DNA of 36,886 nt from an uncultured archaeon (GTDB taxonomy: Archaea; Halobacteriota; Methanosarcinia; Methanosarcinales; Methanoperedenaceae), in NCBI GenBank assembly GCA_902386255.1, contig CABMII010000033.1:1-36886 (forward strand). Direction: 5' to 3'. This document shows positions 8,501-16,573 of this stretch, in pieces. Positions within the stretch are counted from its first letter, which is position 1, and the number at the start of each line of letters is the position of its first letter. Position numbers and translations under genes: made by a program. Under the pieces are notes generated by a model that was not told the DNA's origin, did not search any database, and was given only the letters and a program-made list of their open reading frames with translations.

Positions 8501-9622
8501 GCTTGTCCTGTTTGCCCCGAGAATAATCCTCGGCATGTAGAATGTTTGGGTTGTGGCATTGTATTCGTTTGTAGAATTGTCTCTGGCAATTACATACAGT
8601 GTATGTGCAGTGCCTGTTGTAGAGGCTGTCAGATTACCCAACGTTGCGAAATTAATGGTATTTCCATCGGCGCTTATAGTTACATTTCTTGTCCTGTTAA
8701 GGATCAAATTAGTGTTGTTGAGCGATGTATTTGTCAAACCTGCCATAGTAGTGTTTGTGTTTATTGCCAATACCGCACCTGGGCTTCCGTAGTCGAACCA
8801 TACCTGAATTGTGCTATAGTTAATGCCTGATGTAAATCCTGCGGTTGTCTCGTTTATGTCAAAGGTGTAGTTCAAATTCGAAATATTTCTACCAGTCTGA
8901 TACGGGAATCCACCTACAGTGTTGTTGATTACAAAGCTGCTTGTGTTCAAGCCGTTCATGGTCAGGTTTGTGACCGTGGGTGCTGTGCTGTCTGCAAGAA
9001 CCTGCAAAGTAACTGTTGTAACGTTTGTGCCAATACCAACCGTTCTGTTATAGGCATATATAGTGATGGTCACATTGCCTGCTGAACTCGGCATTCTTGC
9101 TTTTGTAACATTTACCCATAACAAAGCTGAACTATTTATTTCAGTGCCAACCGAACTTGCATTCGAAGTGAAATTAATAGACGTAGATGTTACTGAAACA
9201 TTTGTGTTCGTTTGGTTCCAACCACCATTTGCTTGATTCACATTTGGTATAAGACCTGCGGCTGTTGATAACAAAAGCGAAGAGTCCGCAACGCCTATAT
9301 TACTGAATGTAGGCAGAAGAGTTATACCAGTGCCGGTGAAATCAATAGAAACATTTGTAAGATTATTTGTACCCGCAGCTGTCGTGTTGATATTGATGGT
9401 AAAGTTCAATGCTTCAACCTTGTTTGTATATGTTTGATTGAAGTTATCCGTACCAAACGGACTTGTCGTTCCATTAATGGTAACGTTGGTTCCACCCGAA
9501 ACGTTCCGTTGAACCAATATATTTGTATCTGCTGCACTCGCCGGCCCTGCTGCAATCCCTAAAAGCAGCAGTGCCATAAGCACAGTTATTATATTTGTAA
9601 TTCTATTCAATTTTTTAGTCAT
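5540..9622 (-). CDS. Large secreted surface protein with Ig-like repeats and CARDB-like modules
   Basis: A 1360-residue secreted protein. The start is placed at the ATG at 9622: an earlier in-frame TTG at 9646 would translate the Shine-Dalgarno sequence AGGAGG itself, while the ATG gives a normal signal peptide (MTKKLNR, a hydrophobic run, then GPASAAD). The chain is rich in Thr, Asn, Ser and Gly, carries dozens of N-X-S/T sites and almost no Cys. Residues about 340-1020 look like tandem bacterial Ig-like (Big_1, invasin-type) domains, for example SSGIAQAQVNGSG and VTFTSGT patterns. Residues about 1030-1105 form a carboxypeptidase-regulatory-like domain (GTISGTVTNATSG to NGNYSISIAAGTYTVTA). 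Two CARDB-like modules finish the protein. No membrane helix or PGF-CTERM tail is present, so it may be an S-layer-associated or shed protein. Function beyond structure or adhesion is not visible. Confidence 0.8.
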   Translation of the reverse strand: MTKKLNRITNIITVLMALLLLGIAAGPASAADTNILVQRNVSGGTNVTINGTTSPFGTDNFNQTYTNKVEALNFTININTTAAGTNNLTNVSIDFTGTGITLLPTFSNIGVADSSLLLSTAAGLIPNVNQANGGWNQTNTNVSVTSTSINFTSNASSVGTEINSSALLWVNVTKARMPSSAGNVTITIYAYNRTVGIGTNVTTVTLQVLADSTAPTVTNLTMNGLNTSSFVINNTVGGFPYQTGRNISNLNYTFDINETTAGFTSGINYSTIQVWFDYGSPGAVLAINTNTTMAGLTNTSLNNTNLILNRTRNVTISADGNTINFATLGNLTASTTGTAHTLYVIARDNSTNEYNATTQTFYMPRIILGANRTSGVTANNTDRVKIFANFLKPDGSADTRGAGASGADNVVTWQAITSGATVVTAQTNSLNSTGGQSVTDNDVLFTTAGAKTIRVSYNGTSNDIVITAVAAVANGAAGINGVTTTTSGTLVANGTDSLNLSIQAIDSSGNVVLKSGRLVTVTQTGTAASLGSTAGYTDSNGMINFTVTSTTTAGTVTFQPTIQLENLTAVNTNTVTVTVGTGPVRFMIVNTSVNGSSNAGTSYIGLGKASPGANVSVDSLAAGNTTIISVFLTDDGNHTIASSTVNFALSGSGSLSATSATTNSTGFASVTFTSGTVAANLSSIINVTSASNATLFTYVRVNTTNGSANKIVLTANRTGLATSTVASVNASIQDVYGNAVNVSGVNVTFSIISGASLGTLSRNFTLTDTTGTAGTNFTAGSTAGTVVIQANSTTMILPGSPGNITNITLTIGVPDGMTLTLNKTNMPTTANATNGAPIVATAQLTTGGSPIGASGVNVTFLITSGSIFDPNNGTVGTNNGTSIVVQTNSSGIAQAQVNGSGTVGTATLTAADTDNPAIATQIGSITFTGSPTTFTLTNGTISSSAGVSSTNVTVQLKDSAGNNVGSANGVTFVVTGGNLSASSGTTNASTGQLTVTLSANTASGAVSPMVTAFISGMSPTSVSLTVNMPQTAANGTISGTVTNATSGAAISGATVAVTSAGVSTTTDTNGNYSISIAAGTYTVTASATGYQTKTTTGVVVTSGSVTTLNLALTPTVGVPILVSSITPNSRNAQVGTPVTLFMSVINGGTATATNVSIAQASGLPVNVSYTPWNGTAFTGPANTPVNIAAGGTANFVLAINATSAFSSSSLTFNVSGTNAAAAPISGVNTLTISASATPLPDIIMISTTLNVSTAVSTATSFAIATSNVGATATGVSLNVVVPSSITGLAYQVNQTNATTGAIIGPATGLTINAGAQPTFAVFLQPTQPIAFDPTNNRITLQLVDGTGRIVGAQSVAISTT
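6118..6268 (-). repeat. Surface-protein module, copy B (in the surface-protein gene)
   Basis: Direct-repeat partner of 7-157, offset by 6111 bp. It encodes VGTPVTLFMSVINGG and neighbouring strands, residues about 1118-1168 of the surface protein. Confidence 0.85.
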
Positions 9623-9640
9623 AATTATTCGTTTCCTCCT

Positions 9641-9693
9641 TTTCAAGAGCCTCCTTCATATTATTTGAGTGAAACAACCACAGCCTCTTGAAA
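9641..9693 (-). promoter_or_regulatory. Leader hairpin next to the ribosome binding site of the surface-protein gene
   Basis: TTTCAAGAG (9641-9649) and CTCTTGAAA (9685-9693) are a perfect 9-bp inverted repeat. In the mRNA the stem ends directly against the Shine-Dalgarno sequence AGGAGG (9635-9640), and a second GGAGG lies in the loop (near 9651-9655). The stem could protect the message or hinder ribosome access. It is seen in the sequence; its effect is inferred. Confidence 0.45.
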
Positions 9694-10018
9694 GAAGCTG
9701 CACAAGCCGAATCGTTCACCATCGAACTATCAGCAATTCGGTCGTGCCACCCGTCATGCGATACTACAGTATCTATACTTCATACATATATTAAAGTATT
9801 TTGGTAATAGGCATAAAGCCAATAAAATACAAATATGCCTCAGTATAGAAAATATTTCTGAACCATTTCCTCCTGCCCATCGATTTCAATGGGTTTGTAC
9901 ACTCTACTATCGTACACCATCTTAAATCTTTTGCGGTCAAAACATGAAAGGCTTCACTGTTTGACGATTCGGGATTCACTTATTGTCGAATTAAGAAAAC
10001 ACTGTTGGGAACCCTGTA
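9694..10018. other. Gene-poor interval upstream of the surface-protein gene
   Basis: No protein is recognisable in this interval between the sucD stop and the surface-protein leader. On the minus strand a TATA-like box (CTTTAATATATG, about 9785-9796) would start transcription near 9765 and leave a leader of roughly 140 bases. At that point lies an inverted repeat, GATACT-AC-AGTATC (9760-9773), a possible operator. A 62-codon minus-strand frame at 9791-9979 has no recognisable content, and I do not call it a gene. Confidence 0.4.
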
Positions 10019-10882
10019 TCACAAAATATCATTTACCTTCCGCACAATTTCTGCCGGGCTTTTTGCAACCAGGATGCCTGCTTTTTCAAAAGCTGCTATT
10101 TTTTCAAGCGCTGTGCCGCTGCCTGCTGAGGCAATCGCACCTGCATGACCCATTGTTTTTCCGGGCGGCGCAGAAATACCCACGATATAACCTATGACAG
10201 GTTTACTCATCTGTTTTATGAACCCGATTGAATCCTCTTCTGCCGTCCCGCCTATTTCACCCACCAGCACAACTGCATGGGTTTTCGGGTCTTTTTCAAA
10301 GAGTCCTAATACCTCCACGAACGATGTCCCGTTCACCGGGTCTCCTCCAATACCCACGGATGCGGATTGCCCGGTTCCGTTTTTTGATAAAAGGTCTATA
10401 ATCTCATAAGTAAGCGTACCGCTTCTTGAGACAATCCCGATATTGCCGGGTCTGTGAATAGAATTTGGCATTATTCCAACTTTTGATTCCCCAGGAGTAG
10501 TGATCCCCGGGCAATTCGGACCGATAAGCCTTGACGACGAGCCATCAAGGTAAGAGCACACACGCATCATATCATGTACGGGAATGCCTTCTGTTATGCA
10601 CACAATCAGTTCTATTCCGCCGTCTATGGCTTCGAATATGGCATCCGCCGCGAATTTTGGCGGGACAAAAATCACAGAAGCGTTGGGATTTGTTTTTCCG
10701 GCAACTTCCGACACAGAATCAAATACCGGAATGCCATATACCTCGCTGCCCCCTTTTCCCGGCGTGACCCCTGCCACAATATTAGTCCCGAATTCCTGCA
10801 TCTGTCTTGCCTGGAACGAGCCCTCGCGTCCCGTAATCCCCTGGACTAAAACTCGGGTGTCCTTATTTATCAGAATGCCCAA
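10019..10882 (-). CDS. sucD: Succinyl-CoA synthetase (ADP/GDP-forming) alpha subunit
   Basis: The 287-residue protein has the usual family length. It joins CoA and succinate to succinyl-CoA, or the reverse, with substrate-level phosphorylation, as an alpha/beta complex in the cytosol. The N-terminal Rossmann fold shows [12 protein letters not shown] for CoA binding. The phosphorylated active-site His is His246 in GHAGAI, and GEIGGTAEE is the conserved loop. The TTG start at 10882 is chosen because [14 protein letters not shown] matches the usual N terminus. It overlaps the end of sucC by 20 bp, so the subunits are translationally coupled. Confidence 0.95.
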   Translation of the reverse strand: MGILINKDTRVLVQGITGREGSFQARQMQEFGTNIVAGVTPGKGGSEVYGIPVFDSVSEVAGKTNPNASVIFVPPKFAADAIFEAIDGGIELIVCITEGIPVHDMMRVCSYLDGSSSRLIGPNCPGITTPGESKVGIMPNSIHRPGNIGIVSRSGTLTYEIIDLLSKNGTGQSASVGIGGDPVNGTSFVEVLGLFEKDPKTHAVVLVGEIGGTAEEDSIGFIKQMSKPVIGYIVGISAPPGKTMGHAGAIASAGSGTALEKIAAFEKAGILVAKSPAEIVRKVNDIL

Positions 10883-11969
10883 GTCTGACCACTTCCGATG
10901 CGGCTTCTTCGCTTGATGAAACCAGGGTTACATGATATTTTTCAAGCATCGTCCGCCCTTCTTCCTCGTTTGTCCCCGCGAGCCTGATTACAAGCGGTAC
11001 ATTTAGTTCCGGAATTACATCAATAATCCCACGGGCGACCTCATCGCATTTTGTGAGACCGCCAAAAATGTTAATGATTATGGCTTTTACCTTTTTATTG
11101 GATGAGACTATCGTCAGGGCATTTTTCATCTGTTCTTCATTTGCCCCTGCCCTTACATCCATGAAATTGGCAGGCTCGCCGCCATATTGTTTAATCATGT
11201 CAAGAGTTGCCATGGCAAGACCGGCGCCGTTGACAATGCACCCGATATCCCCATCAAGCTCCACATAGCTCATACCGTTTTTCCTTGCCGTTTCTTCAAG
11301 AGACCCGGTTTCTTCCTCCCTGAAATCCTGCCTGAAAAGCGCATTGTCATCAATGACCATCTTGGCATCCAGTGCAAAAATTCCATCCTGTGTATCTGCC
11401 AGCGGATTAATTTCAGCAAGCGTGCAATCATAACCTATAAAAACACGGTATAATTTTTTTATAATATCAGCAATAATCACTGATTTATCCTTATTAAGAG
11501 ATTTTGCGAGCGTTCTTACCTGGTAATCATGTATCCCTGTTAGGGGATTGATGTGCATTTTCATAATCTTCTGTGGAGAGGTTTTTGCTATCTCTTCGAT
11601 ATCGATACCTCCTTCCGGGCTGACCATTATGAGCGGGCATTTTGCGGCTCTGTCTATGGTAATCCCGAGATACATTTCTTTATCGGGCTTTTTGTATTCC
11701 TCGACAAGGAGCTTATTCACATGCAATCCCTTGATGGACATGCCCAGAATCCGCTGTGCGCTCTGGTATGCCTCCTGGGGGTTTGATGCTTTTGCTATGC
11801 CGCCGGCTTTTCCGCGTCCCCCGGTCATGACCTGGGCTTTAATAACAACCTTCCCGAATTTTCTGGCTATATTTCCTGCATCTCCCGGGTCTGAGATAAG
11901 AATGCCTTCCGGAACCGGGATACCTTTTCTCTTGAAAATTTCCTTGGCATCATATTCATATAGCTTCAT
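10863..11969 (-). CDS. sucC: Succinyl-CoA synthetase beta subunit
   Basis: A 368-residue ATP-grasp subunit that binds the nucleotide and succinate and pairs with SucD. Visible motifs are the start [12 protein letters not shown], the nucleotide loop [15 protein letters not shown], the metal-binding region [21 protein letters not shown], and the succinate-side [14 protein letters not shown]. The ATG at 11969 is preferred over a TTG at 11990 because CGGAG lies six bases upstream and because family members begin MKLYEY. It diverges from argF across a 107-bp promoter region. Confidence 0.95.
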   Translation of the reverse strand: MKLYEYDAKEIFKRKGIPVPEGILISDPGDAGNIARKFGKVVIKAQVMTGGRGKAGGIAKASNPQEAYQSAQRILGMSIKGLHVNKLLVEEYKKPDKEMYLGITIDRAAKCPLIMVSPEGGIDIEEIAKTSPQKIMKMHINPLTGIHDYQVRTLAKSLNKDKSVIIADIIKKLYRVFIGYDCTLAEINPLADTQDGIFALDAKMVIDDNALFRQDFREEETGSLEETARKNGMSYVELDGDIGCIVNGAGLAMATLDMIKQYGGEPANFMDVRAGANEEQMKNALTIVSSNKKVKAIIINIFGGLTKCDEVARGIIDVIPELNVPLVIRLAGTNEEEGRTMLEKYHVTLVSSSEEAASEVVRLGHSDK

Positions 11970-12026
11970 TACTAACTCCGTTTTCTCCAATAAACACCAT
12001 ATCTTATGATGACTTTATCAAAAGTA

Positions 12027-12036
12027 ATTTAAATAA
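12027..12036. promoter_or_regulatory. Shared divergent TATA element between sucC and argF
   Basis: ATTTAAAT at 12027-12034 is a perfect palindrome that reads as TTTAAATAA on the plus strand and TATTTAAAT on the minus strand. On the plus strand transcription would start near 12057, just before the AAGGAG of argF; on the minus strand near 12005, about 36 bases before sucC. One box could serve both genes. Confidence 0.45.
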
Positions 12037-12076
12037 GTATCTACATTTGTAGCATTAACCAAGGAGCGTCCTGATT

Positions 12077-12985
12077 TTGCCATCTCATTTATTATCCCTC
12101 GCAGATTTATCATACGCTGACATTATCAATTTACTTGATTCTGCATCCGATTTAAAAGAGAAAAGGGCGCGCGGGAAAATGTCCAGCACATTGAAATCCC
12201 GGACGCTTGCAATGCTTTTTGAAAAATCCTCGACCCGCACAAGGATATCATTCGAAGTGGCAATGACTGAACTGGGCGGGCATGCGATATACCTTAGCTA
12301 TAAAGATATCCAGCTCGGGCGCGGGGAATCTCTCGCCGATACAGCCCGTGTTATGTCGCGCTATGTTCATGCTATTATGGCGAGGGTGTATAAACATGAG
12401 ACCTTAATAGAATTGTCAAAAAACTCAACTGTGCCTGTCATCAATGGTTTATCAGACCTGGAACACCCATGCCAGCTCCTTGCCGACCTTCTTACAATAC
12501 GCGAATACAAAGGGAAATTCAAAGGGCTAAATTTTTCATGGATAGGCGATGGGAATAATGTCTGCAATTCAGCAATTCTTGCATGTGCGCTCACGGGCAT
12601 GAAAATGACCGTGGCTTGCCCGGAAGGATATGAGCCAAACCTGGAAATCATAGAAAAAGCAAAGGAACTCGGTGGAGTTGTCAATATTATCCGGGATCCA
12701 AAGAAAGCTGCGGGAAATGCCGATATCCTTTCTACAGATGTCTGGGTTTCCATGGGTGACGAGGAAGAATACGACCAGAGATTGCATGATTTCCGGCCCT
12801 ATCAGATCAACAGCAAGCTTTTAGAACAAGCTAAGCATGATGTGATGGTACTTCACTGTCTTCCTGCCCATCGAGGCGAGGAAATTACGGCAGAAGTGGT
12901 CGATGGGCCTAATTCAGCCGTATTCGACCAGGCCGAGAACAGGCTGCATGTCCAGAAGGCATTGCTGCTGAAACTGTTATGTTAA
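12077..12985 (+). CDS. argF: Ornithine carbamoyltransferase
   Basis: The 302-residue enzyme makes citrulline from ornithine and carbamoyl phosphate in arginine synthesis. Carbamoyl-phosphate residues are visible in SSTRTR (residues 51-56) and HPCQLLAD (from His130). The ornithine-side motif [10 protein letters not shown] lies near residue 264. The TTG start at 12077 is supported by AAGGAG at 12061-12066 and a start [12 protein letters not shown] typical of archaeal members. The stop is only 10 bp before tRNA-Leu, so the two may share a transcript. Confidence 0.95.
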   Translation: MPSHLLSLADLSYADIINLLDSASDLKEKRARGKMSSTLKSRTLAMLFEKSSTRTRISFEVAMTELGGHAIYLSYKDIQLGRGESLADTARVMSRYVHAIMARVYKHETLIELSKNSTVPVINGLSDLEHPCQLLADLLTIREYKGKFKGLNFSWIGDGNNVCNSAILACALTGMKMTVACPEGYEPNLEIIEKAKELGGVVNIIRDPKKAAGNADILSTDVWVSMGDEEEYDQRLHDFRPYQINSKLLEQAKHDVMVLHCLPAHRGEEITAEVVDGPNSAVFDQAENRLHVQKALLLKLLC

Positions 12986-12995
12986 TCAACCCCAT

Positions 12996-13080
12996 GCGGG
13001 GGTCGCCCAGTCCGGTCAAAGGCGTTAGCTTCAGGGGCTAATCTCGAAGGAGTTCGTGGGTTCAAATCCCATCCCCCGCA
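12996..13080 (+). tRNA. tRNA-Leu (anticodon CAG)
   Basis: An 85-base class II tRNA. The acceptor stem GCGGGGG pairs with CCCCCGC, with A73 as discriminator and no encoded CCA. The D stem is GCC/GGC, and the anticodon stem TTAGC/GCTAA encloses TTCAGGG, giving anticodon CAG. A long variable arm and a T arm with TTCAAAT follow. No intron. Confidence 0.95.
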
Positions 13081-13083
13081 TAT

Positions 13084-13509
13084 CTATTTCTTCCAGAATT
13101 CCCACCACTTCCTGACCTCTGTTAGAGCCAGCCTGCCGCTTATTTTCTGATATTCGAATTGCAAAAAACCAACCTGGTTTCGCATGTCGTTTATCCAATC
13201 ATTGGACATTTTTAAAAGCTCTTGCTTATGCGCCAATTCCGCTTTCAGTGACTCACTCTCTTTCAGGATATTCTGGACGTATTCAGAATTATTCAAATTG
13301 TTTTCTTGTTTATTCAAATCGTCTTCATGTATATTCAACCTGTCTTCACGTTTATTCAGACTGTCTTCGGTCTTATTCTGATTGTCTTCAGGTGTATTCA
13401 GGTAGTCTTCAATTAACTTACGATAAAATTCACTCTTTGATTTTAAGCCCCTCTGCTCTTCGATTTTATTGAATACATCGTCTTCAACCCGAATCGTGAT
13501 AGTTTTCAT
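13084..13509 (-). CDS. Ribbon-helix-helix protein with repeat coiled coil
   Basis: A 141-residue protein. Residues 1-38 (MKTITIRVEDDVFNKIEEQ to SEFYRKLIEDYL) fit a MetJ/Arc-type ribbon-helix-helix DNA-binding domain. Residues about 40-81 are heptad units of the form ED-x-LNK, encoded by 21-bp DNA repeats. A further coiled coil and the aromatic tail RKWWEFWKK end the chain. It is likely a dimeric DNA-binding protein with an extended coiled-coil arm; the target is unknown. It converges on tRNA-Leu with only 3 bp between them. A TATA-like AATTAATATAAG lies about 35 bp before the ATG, which lacks a Shine-Dalgarno sequence. Confidence 0.75.
   Translation of the reverse strand: MKTITIRVEDDVFNKIEEQRGLKSKSEFYRKLIEDYLNTPEDNQNKTEDSLNKREDRLNIHEDDLNKQENNLNNSEYVQNILKESESLKAELAHKQELLKMSNDWINDMRNQVGFLQFEYQKISGRLALTEVRKWWEFWKK
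13288..13413. repeat. Six tandem 21-bp repeats inside the ribbon-helix-helix gene
   Basis: Six units of 21 bp, each built around TATTCA-N5-TGTCTTC or close variants, run without a gap from 13288 to 13413. The length is seven codons, so copy-number changes keep the frame and alter coiled-coil length by whole heptads. Confidence 0.9.
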
Positions 13510-13592
13510 ATGTTTGCTTAATACGCATTGAATGCCTTATATTAATTGCTAATTATGGTATTAAAGAACAAATTTAAGACTATCTGGTATGC

Positions 13593-14138
13593 CTACCTTG
13601 TGTATTTGCCAATTAGTTCGCCTTTCGCAAGTATATGCCCCTTCATTGCAGCTTCCACGTCTCCTTTGGACGCTCCGGACGGTAAATCGAGCATTTTATC
13701 AATTGCATAAATTTTAAAAAAATACCTGTGAGGCTTTCCCGGAGGAGGACACGGCCCTCCGTATCCGGCTCTTCCGAAATCTGTCATTCCCTGAAGGCTC
13801 CCATCAGCCAGTTTTTCTTTCATTGGTATGCCTTTTGCCAGTTTTTGCGTGCTTCCCGGGATATTATATATAACCCAGTGAACGAACGCCCTTCCCGGAG
13901 CATCCGGGTCGTCTATTATCAATGCAATACTCTTAGTACCTGCGGGCAACCCTTGCCATGACAGAGGAGGTGAAATATCTTCACCTTCGCACGTATATTC
14001 GTCAGGTATCGTCCCGTTTTCTTTAAACGCCTCCGATGAAATAGAAAACTTTTCCATGTTATTTACCTCATTTTCCTTTGCGATGCATCCAGAGACTATC
14101 GCTATCAGGAGAATCAATAATAAGAGCTTCAAGCTCAT
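13593..14138 (-). CDS. PEBP-family (YbhB/YbcL-like) lipoprotein
   Basis: The 181-residue start at 14138 has GGAG four bases upstream and gives a clean lipoprotein signal (MSLKLLLLILLIAIVSGCIA, lipobox VSGC); a longer frame to 14216 has no such support. Residues about 35-180 are a phosphatidylethanolamine-binding protein domain with the ligand-site motifs DDPDAPGRAFVHW and YGGPCPPPGKPHRY. Bacterial YbhB-type proteins bind small anions, but their role is not settled. Here the protein would sit outside the cell on a lipid anchor. No partner gene is obvious. Confidence 0.85.
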   Translation of the reverse strand: MSLKLLLLILLIAIVSGCIAKENEVNNMEKFSISSEAFKENGTIPDEYTCEGEDISPPLSWQGLPAGTKSIALIIDDPDAPGRAFVHWVIYNIPGSTQKLAKGIPMKEKLADGSLQGMTDFGRAGYGGPCPPPGKPHRYFFKIYAIDKMLDLPSGASKGDVEAAMKGHILAKGELIGKYTR

Positions 14139-14243
14139 TTTGCTCCAATAAGCTTTAGTCACTTGTAGTATTATAGTTTTCTGCGGACTATTTTTAAAAT
14201 TGCCGGGATTGTCCAATAAAAAAAGATTTCTTGCTCATAAAAC

Positions 14244-14612
14244 TTAAATTAGACTCTTGACTTTTTCTGCAGCCTTTTTTAACTCATTAAGAATCAAACC
14301 GATATATCCCTCCTTTCCAACCAATACCACAATCAATGCATCCGGCCCTGCAGTATATGTTATGAGATGTTTATCCTCAGTTTCGACTATGATGGATTTC
14401 GGCTTCTGGTCGCTAAGACGCAGTGTAGTTGATTCTGCCGACATATACAGAGTAGCTGTTAACGCGGCAAACGCTTCACTATTAAGTCCGGCTACTGTTT
14501 CCTTGGAAACCATCAGCAACCCCTGTTTCGAAACAATGGCGGAAAATTCAATACCTCCGACTGTTTGCAGGTCGTTAAGTATTTTCTCAAGCATCTTCGC
14601 AATTGTTTCCAT
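14244..14612 (-). CDS. Roadblock/LC7-domain protein
   Basis: A 122-residue single-domain protein matching the Roadblock/LC7 fold: a helix, then SAIVSKQGLLMVSKE, a helix with EAFAALTATLYMSAES, then strands with SIIVETEDKHLITYTAG and a final helix. The ATG at 14612 has GAGG five bases upstream. In prokaryotes these proteins (MglB-like) regulate small Ras-like GTPases or act as dimer scaffolds. No GTPase gene is beside it. A possible micro-ORF ends on its start codon. Confidence 0.8.
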   Translation of the reverse strand: METIAKMLEKILNDLQTVGGIEFSAIVSKQGLLMVSKETVAGLNSEAFAALTATLYMSAESTTLRLSDQKPKSIIVETEDKHLITYTAGPDALIVVLVGKEGYIGLILNELKKAAEKVKSLI

Positions 14613-14683
14613 CAATGCCTCAGCAGATTTGATATCCTATACACAATCACCAAGAAATAGATTACCACAAACAACAGGTTCAC
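14612..14683 (-). CDS. Possible 23-residue membrane micro-ORF
   Basis: A GTG at 14683 opens a 23-codon frame whose product (NLLFVVIYFLVIVYRI in its core) is one strong hydrophobic helix followed by basic residues. Its TGA overlaps the ATG of the Roadblock gene (TGATG), the usual form of translational coupling. There is no clear Shine-Dalgarno sequence, and the frame may be chance. Confidence 0.25.
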   Translation of the reverse strand: MNLLFVVIYFLVIVYRISNLLRH

Positions 14684-14738
14684 CAGAATTGCACGCCCAA
14701 CAGAGTCGATTCAATAAAACTCATCTTTTTCCTGATAA

Positions 14739-15977
14739 TCAGGCAAACATTCCTTCAGAATGCAGGTTCGGTTTAGTAGTAGGTATCATCAATTTTTTTA
14801 TGGCATTGCGGAAATCATCCATACCTACATTGCACCGTTCTTCGCGTACTGCAAACATCCCGGCTTCCATGGCGATTGCCTTGAGATCAGAACCGTTAGC
14901 ATTTTCGGTAAGTGAGGCAAGCTCATCAAAATCAACATTCTCGGAAAGCTTCATCCTCCTTGAATGGATTCTCAAAATCACTGCCCTTGTTTCCTTATTG
15001 GGCATCGGAATTGAAATAAACCGGTCAAATCTTCCTGGCCTTAAAAGCGCAGAATCAAGAATATCAGGCCTGTTCGTAGCCGCTATAATCCTGACATTTC
15101 CTCTTGGATTGAAACCATCCATTTCAGAGAGGAGCTGCATTAAGGTGCGCTGGACTTCCCTATCTCCTGATGTTGCAGACTCGATGCGTTTGGCCCCTAT
15201 TGAATCAAGTTCATCAATAAATATGATGCTCGGTGATTTTTCCTTTGCCATTTTGAAAAGATCCCGGACAAGACGCGCGCCCTCGCCTATATATTTCTGT
15301 ACGAGCTCGGAACCAACAACCCTGATAAATGTGGCTTTTGTCTGATTCGCAACCGCTTTGGCAAGAAGCGTTTTTCCAGTCCCCGGCGCTCCATATAATA
15401 GTACGCCTTTCGGGGGCTCTATCCCTATCCGTTCAAACACTTCCGGTTTGGTAAGCGGCAACTCCACGGTTTCCCTCAACTCACGGATTTGCTCATCCAG
15501 CCCCCCAATATCCAAATACGTGACTGTCGGGGATTCGATAACCTCCATCCCATGAATGAAGGGGTCACGGGAAGAGGGAAGAATCCCTACCACCGCAAGG
15601 GTCTGGTAATTTAAAGACACTGCAGCTCCTGGAATGAGTTCTGAACTGTTAATAAACTGGGCAGCGCCAACCACGAACTGCGGACCCGTGCTGCTCCTTA
15701 TGATTACTTTCCCGTTTTCAAGAACGTCCACTACAGTCCCGACAACCAGGGGAGGCATTTTCAACCGTTCAAGTTCACTTTTTAATTGCCTTAATTCTCT
15801 CTCATACTTGAGGTTCTGGCTCTCTGTAAATCGCTTCTCCATTTCAACTTTATTAGCCTGTTCCCTGAGAAGATTGTTCCTTTCCTCAAGCGTTTTTATC
15901 CTGTCCATCAAATAGCGGGAAAAATCATTGTTTCCCATTGCTATTGGACTTTCCTGATTTTCCTGGGTTTCAGACAT
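14739..15977 (-). CDS. psmR: Proteasome-activating nucleotidase (PAN)
   Basis: The 412-residue AAA ATPase unfolds proteins and feeds them to the archaeal 20S proteasome. Residues about 25-73 are the N-terminal coiled coil and 75-140 the OB domain. The AAA domain follows with Walker A GAPGTGKT (196-203), Walker B IIFIDELD (about 254-261) and the arginine-finger region LRPGRFDR. The extreme C terminus is MFA, an HbYX-like end (hydrophobic, Phe in place of Tyr, any) that docks into the proteasome ring. Its ATG lies about 26-37 bases from the TATA-like CTCTATATACC at 16003-16014, so the message may be leaderless. It diverges from the MBF1 gene. Confidence 0.95.
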   Translation of the reverse strand: MSETQENQESPIAMGNNDFSRYLMDRIKTLEERNNLLREQANKVEMEKRFTESQNLKYERELRQLKSELERLKMPPLVVGTVVDVLENGKVIIRSSTGPQFVVGAAQFINSSELIPGAAVSLNYQTLAVVGILPSSRDPFIHGMEVIESPTVTYLDIGGLDEQIRELRETVELPLTKPEVFERIGIEPPKGVLLYGAPGTGKTLLAKAVANQTKATFIRVVGSELVQKYIGEGARLVRDLFKMAKEKSPSIIFIDELDSIGAKRIESATSGDREVQRTLMQLLSEMDGFNPRGNVRIIAATNRPDILDSALLRPGRFDRFISIPMPNKETRAVILRIHSRRMKLSENVDFDELASLTENANGSDLKAIAMEAGMFAVREERCNVGMDDFRNAIKKLMIPTTKPNLHSEGMFA

Positions 15978-16034
15978 TATATAGAATGATATTTAAGCGT
16001 AGACGGTATATAGAGTTTTCGCCGAGATGATGTA
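15978..16034. promoter_or_regulatory. 57-bp divergent promoter region between PAN and MBF1
   Basis: On the minus strand CTCTATATACC (about 16003-16014) is well placed to start PAN transcription near its ATG. On the plus strand GATATTTAAGCG (about 15989-16000) is a weaker candidate for MBF1. The boxes interleave, so binding at one side could affect the other. Confidence 0.4.
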
Positions 16035-16520
16035 ATGCAATGCGAAATATGCGGCAGTGATATAAAAGGAAATCCGATTCGGGTGACAGTTGAAGGGAGT
16101 GTCCTGGATGTGTGCGGCAAGTGCGCTCACTATGGGAAACCTACTGATAAATGGACACCGGTTTCAAGGAAAATATCCCCGACAGAAAGAGTGATAGTTA
16201 CCCATAAGCCGCGAAGAGATGTTTTTGACAAACTCCAGGATGAGATAATCCCTGATTATGCCCAGATAATCAAGAAAGGAAGGGAATCATTAGGCTTGAC
16301 CATCGAAGAGCTTGCCTCGAAAATGATGGAGAAAGCCACGCTTCTTCGAAAGATCGAACGTGAAGAGCTTATACCTGAAGATGCGGTGCGGAAAAAACTT
16401 GAGACTGCGTTAAATATCAAATTGACCGAGAAAGTATCCTCCCAGGACCAGCGCGGAGGAGGGTTTATCAGGGGAACCACTCTCGGGGATGTTGCTATTA
16501 TCAGGAAAAAGGGGAAATAA
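16035..16520 (+). CDS. Multiprotein bridging factor 1 (archaeal MBF1)
   Basis: A 161-residue transcription factor of the archaeal MBF1 type. Residues 1-35 form a zinc ribbon with CEICG and CGKC. A linker leads to the Cro/C1-type helix-turn-helix at about 68-120 (IIKKGRESLGLTIEELASKM to ENR-like REELIPEDAVRKKLE). A basic tail ends with TTLGDVAIIRKKGK. In eukaryotes MBF1 bridges TBP and activators; archaeal forms associate with the 30S ribosomal subunit and stress responses. The ATG at 16035 has only a weak GAGATGAT upstream. Confidence 0.9.
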   Translation: MQCEICGSDIKGNPIRVTVEGSVLDVCGKCAHYGKPTDKWTPVSRKISPTERVIVTHKPRRDVFDKLQDEIIPDYAQIIKKGRESLGLTIEELASKMMEKATLLRKIEREELIPEDAVRKKLETALNIKLTEKVSSQDQRGGGFIRGTTLGDVAIIRKKGK

Positions 16521-16573
16521 TAGATTTCATAACATACGATATGAAAAAATGAAAATATTAGACTTAATGGTTT

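Noticed and set aside
5547-8830. Long plus-strand frames opposite the surface-protein gene (up to 175 codons)
   Set aside because: They arise from the Thr/Asn/Val-rich repetitive codons of the real gene on the minus strand and lack ribosome sites.
9791-9979. 62-codon minus-strand frame in the gene-poor interval
   Set aside because: It has no recognisable domain and no ribosome site, and it overlaps the predicted promoter of the surface-protein gene.
13288-13413. Possible CRISPR-like array
   Set aside because: The units are contiguous 21-bp tandem repeats without spacers and stay in frame within a coding region.
14257-15345. 362-codon plus-strand frame
   Set aside because: It is antisense to the Roadblock gene and PAN, which are both firmly identified; its content is low-complexity Ser-rich shadow.
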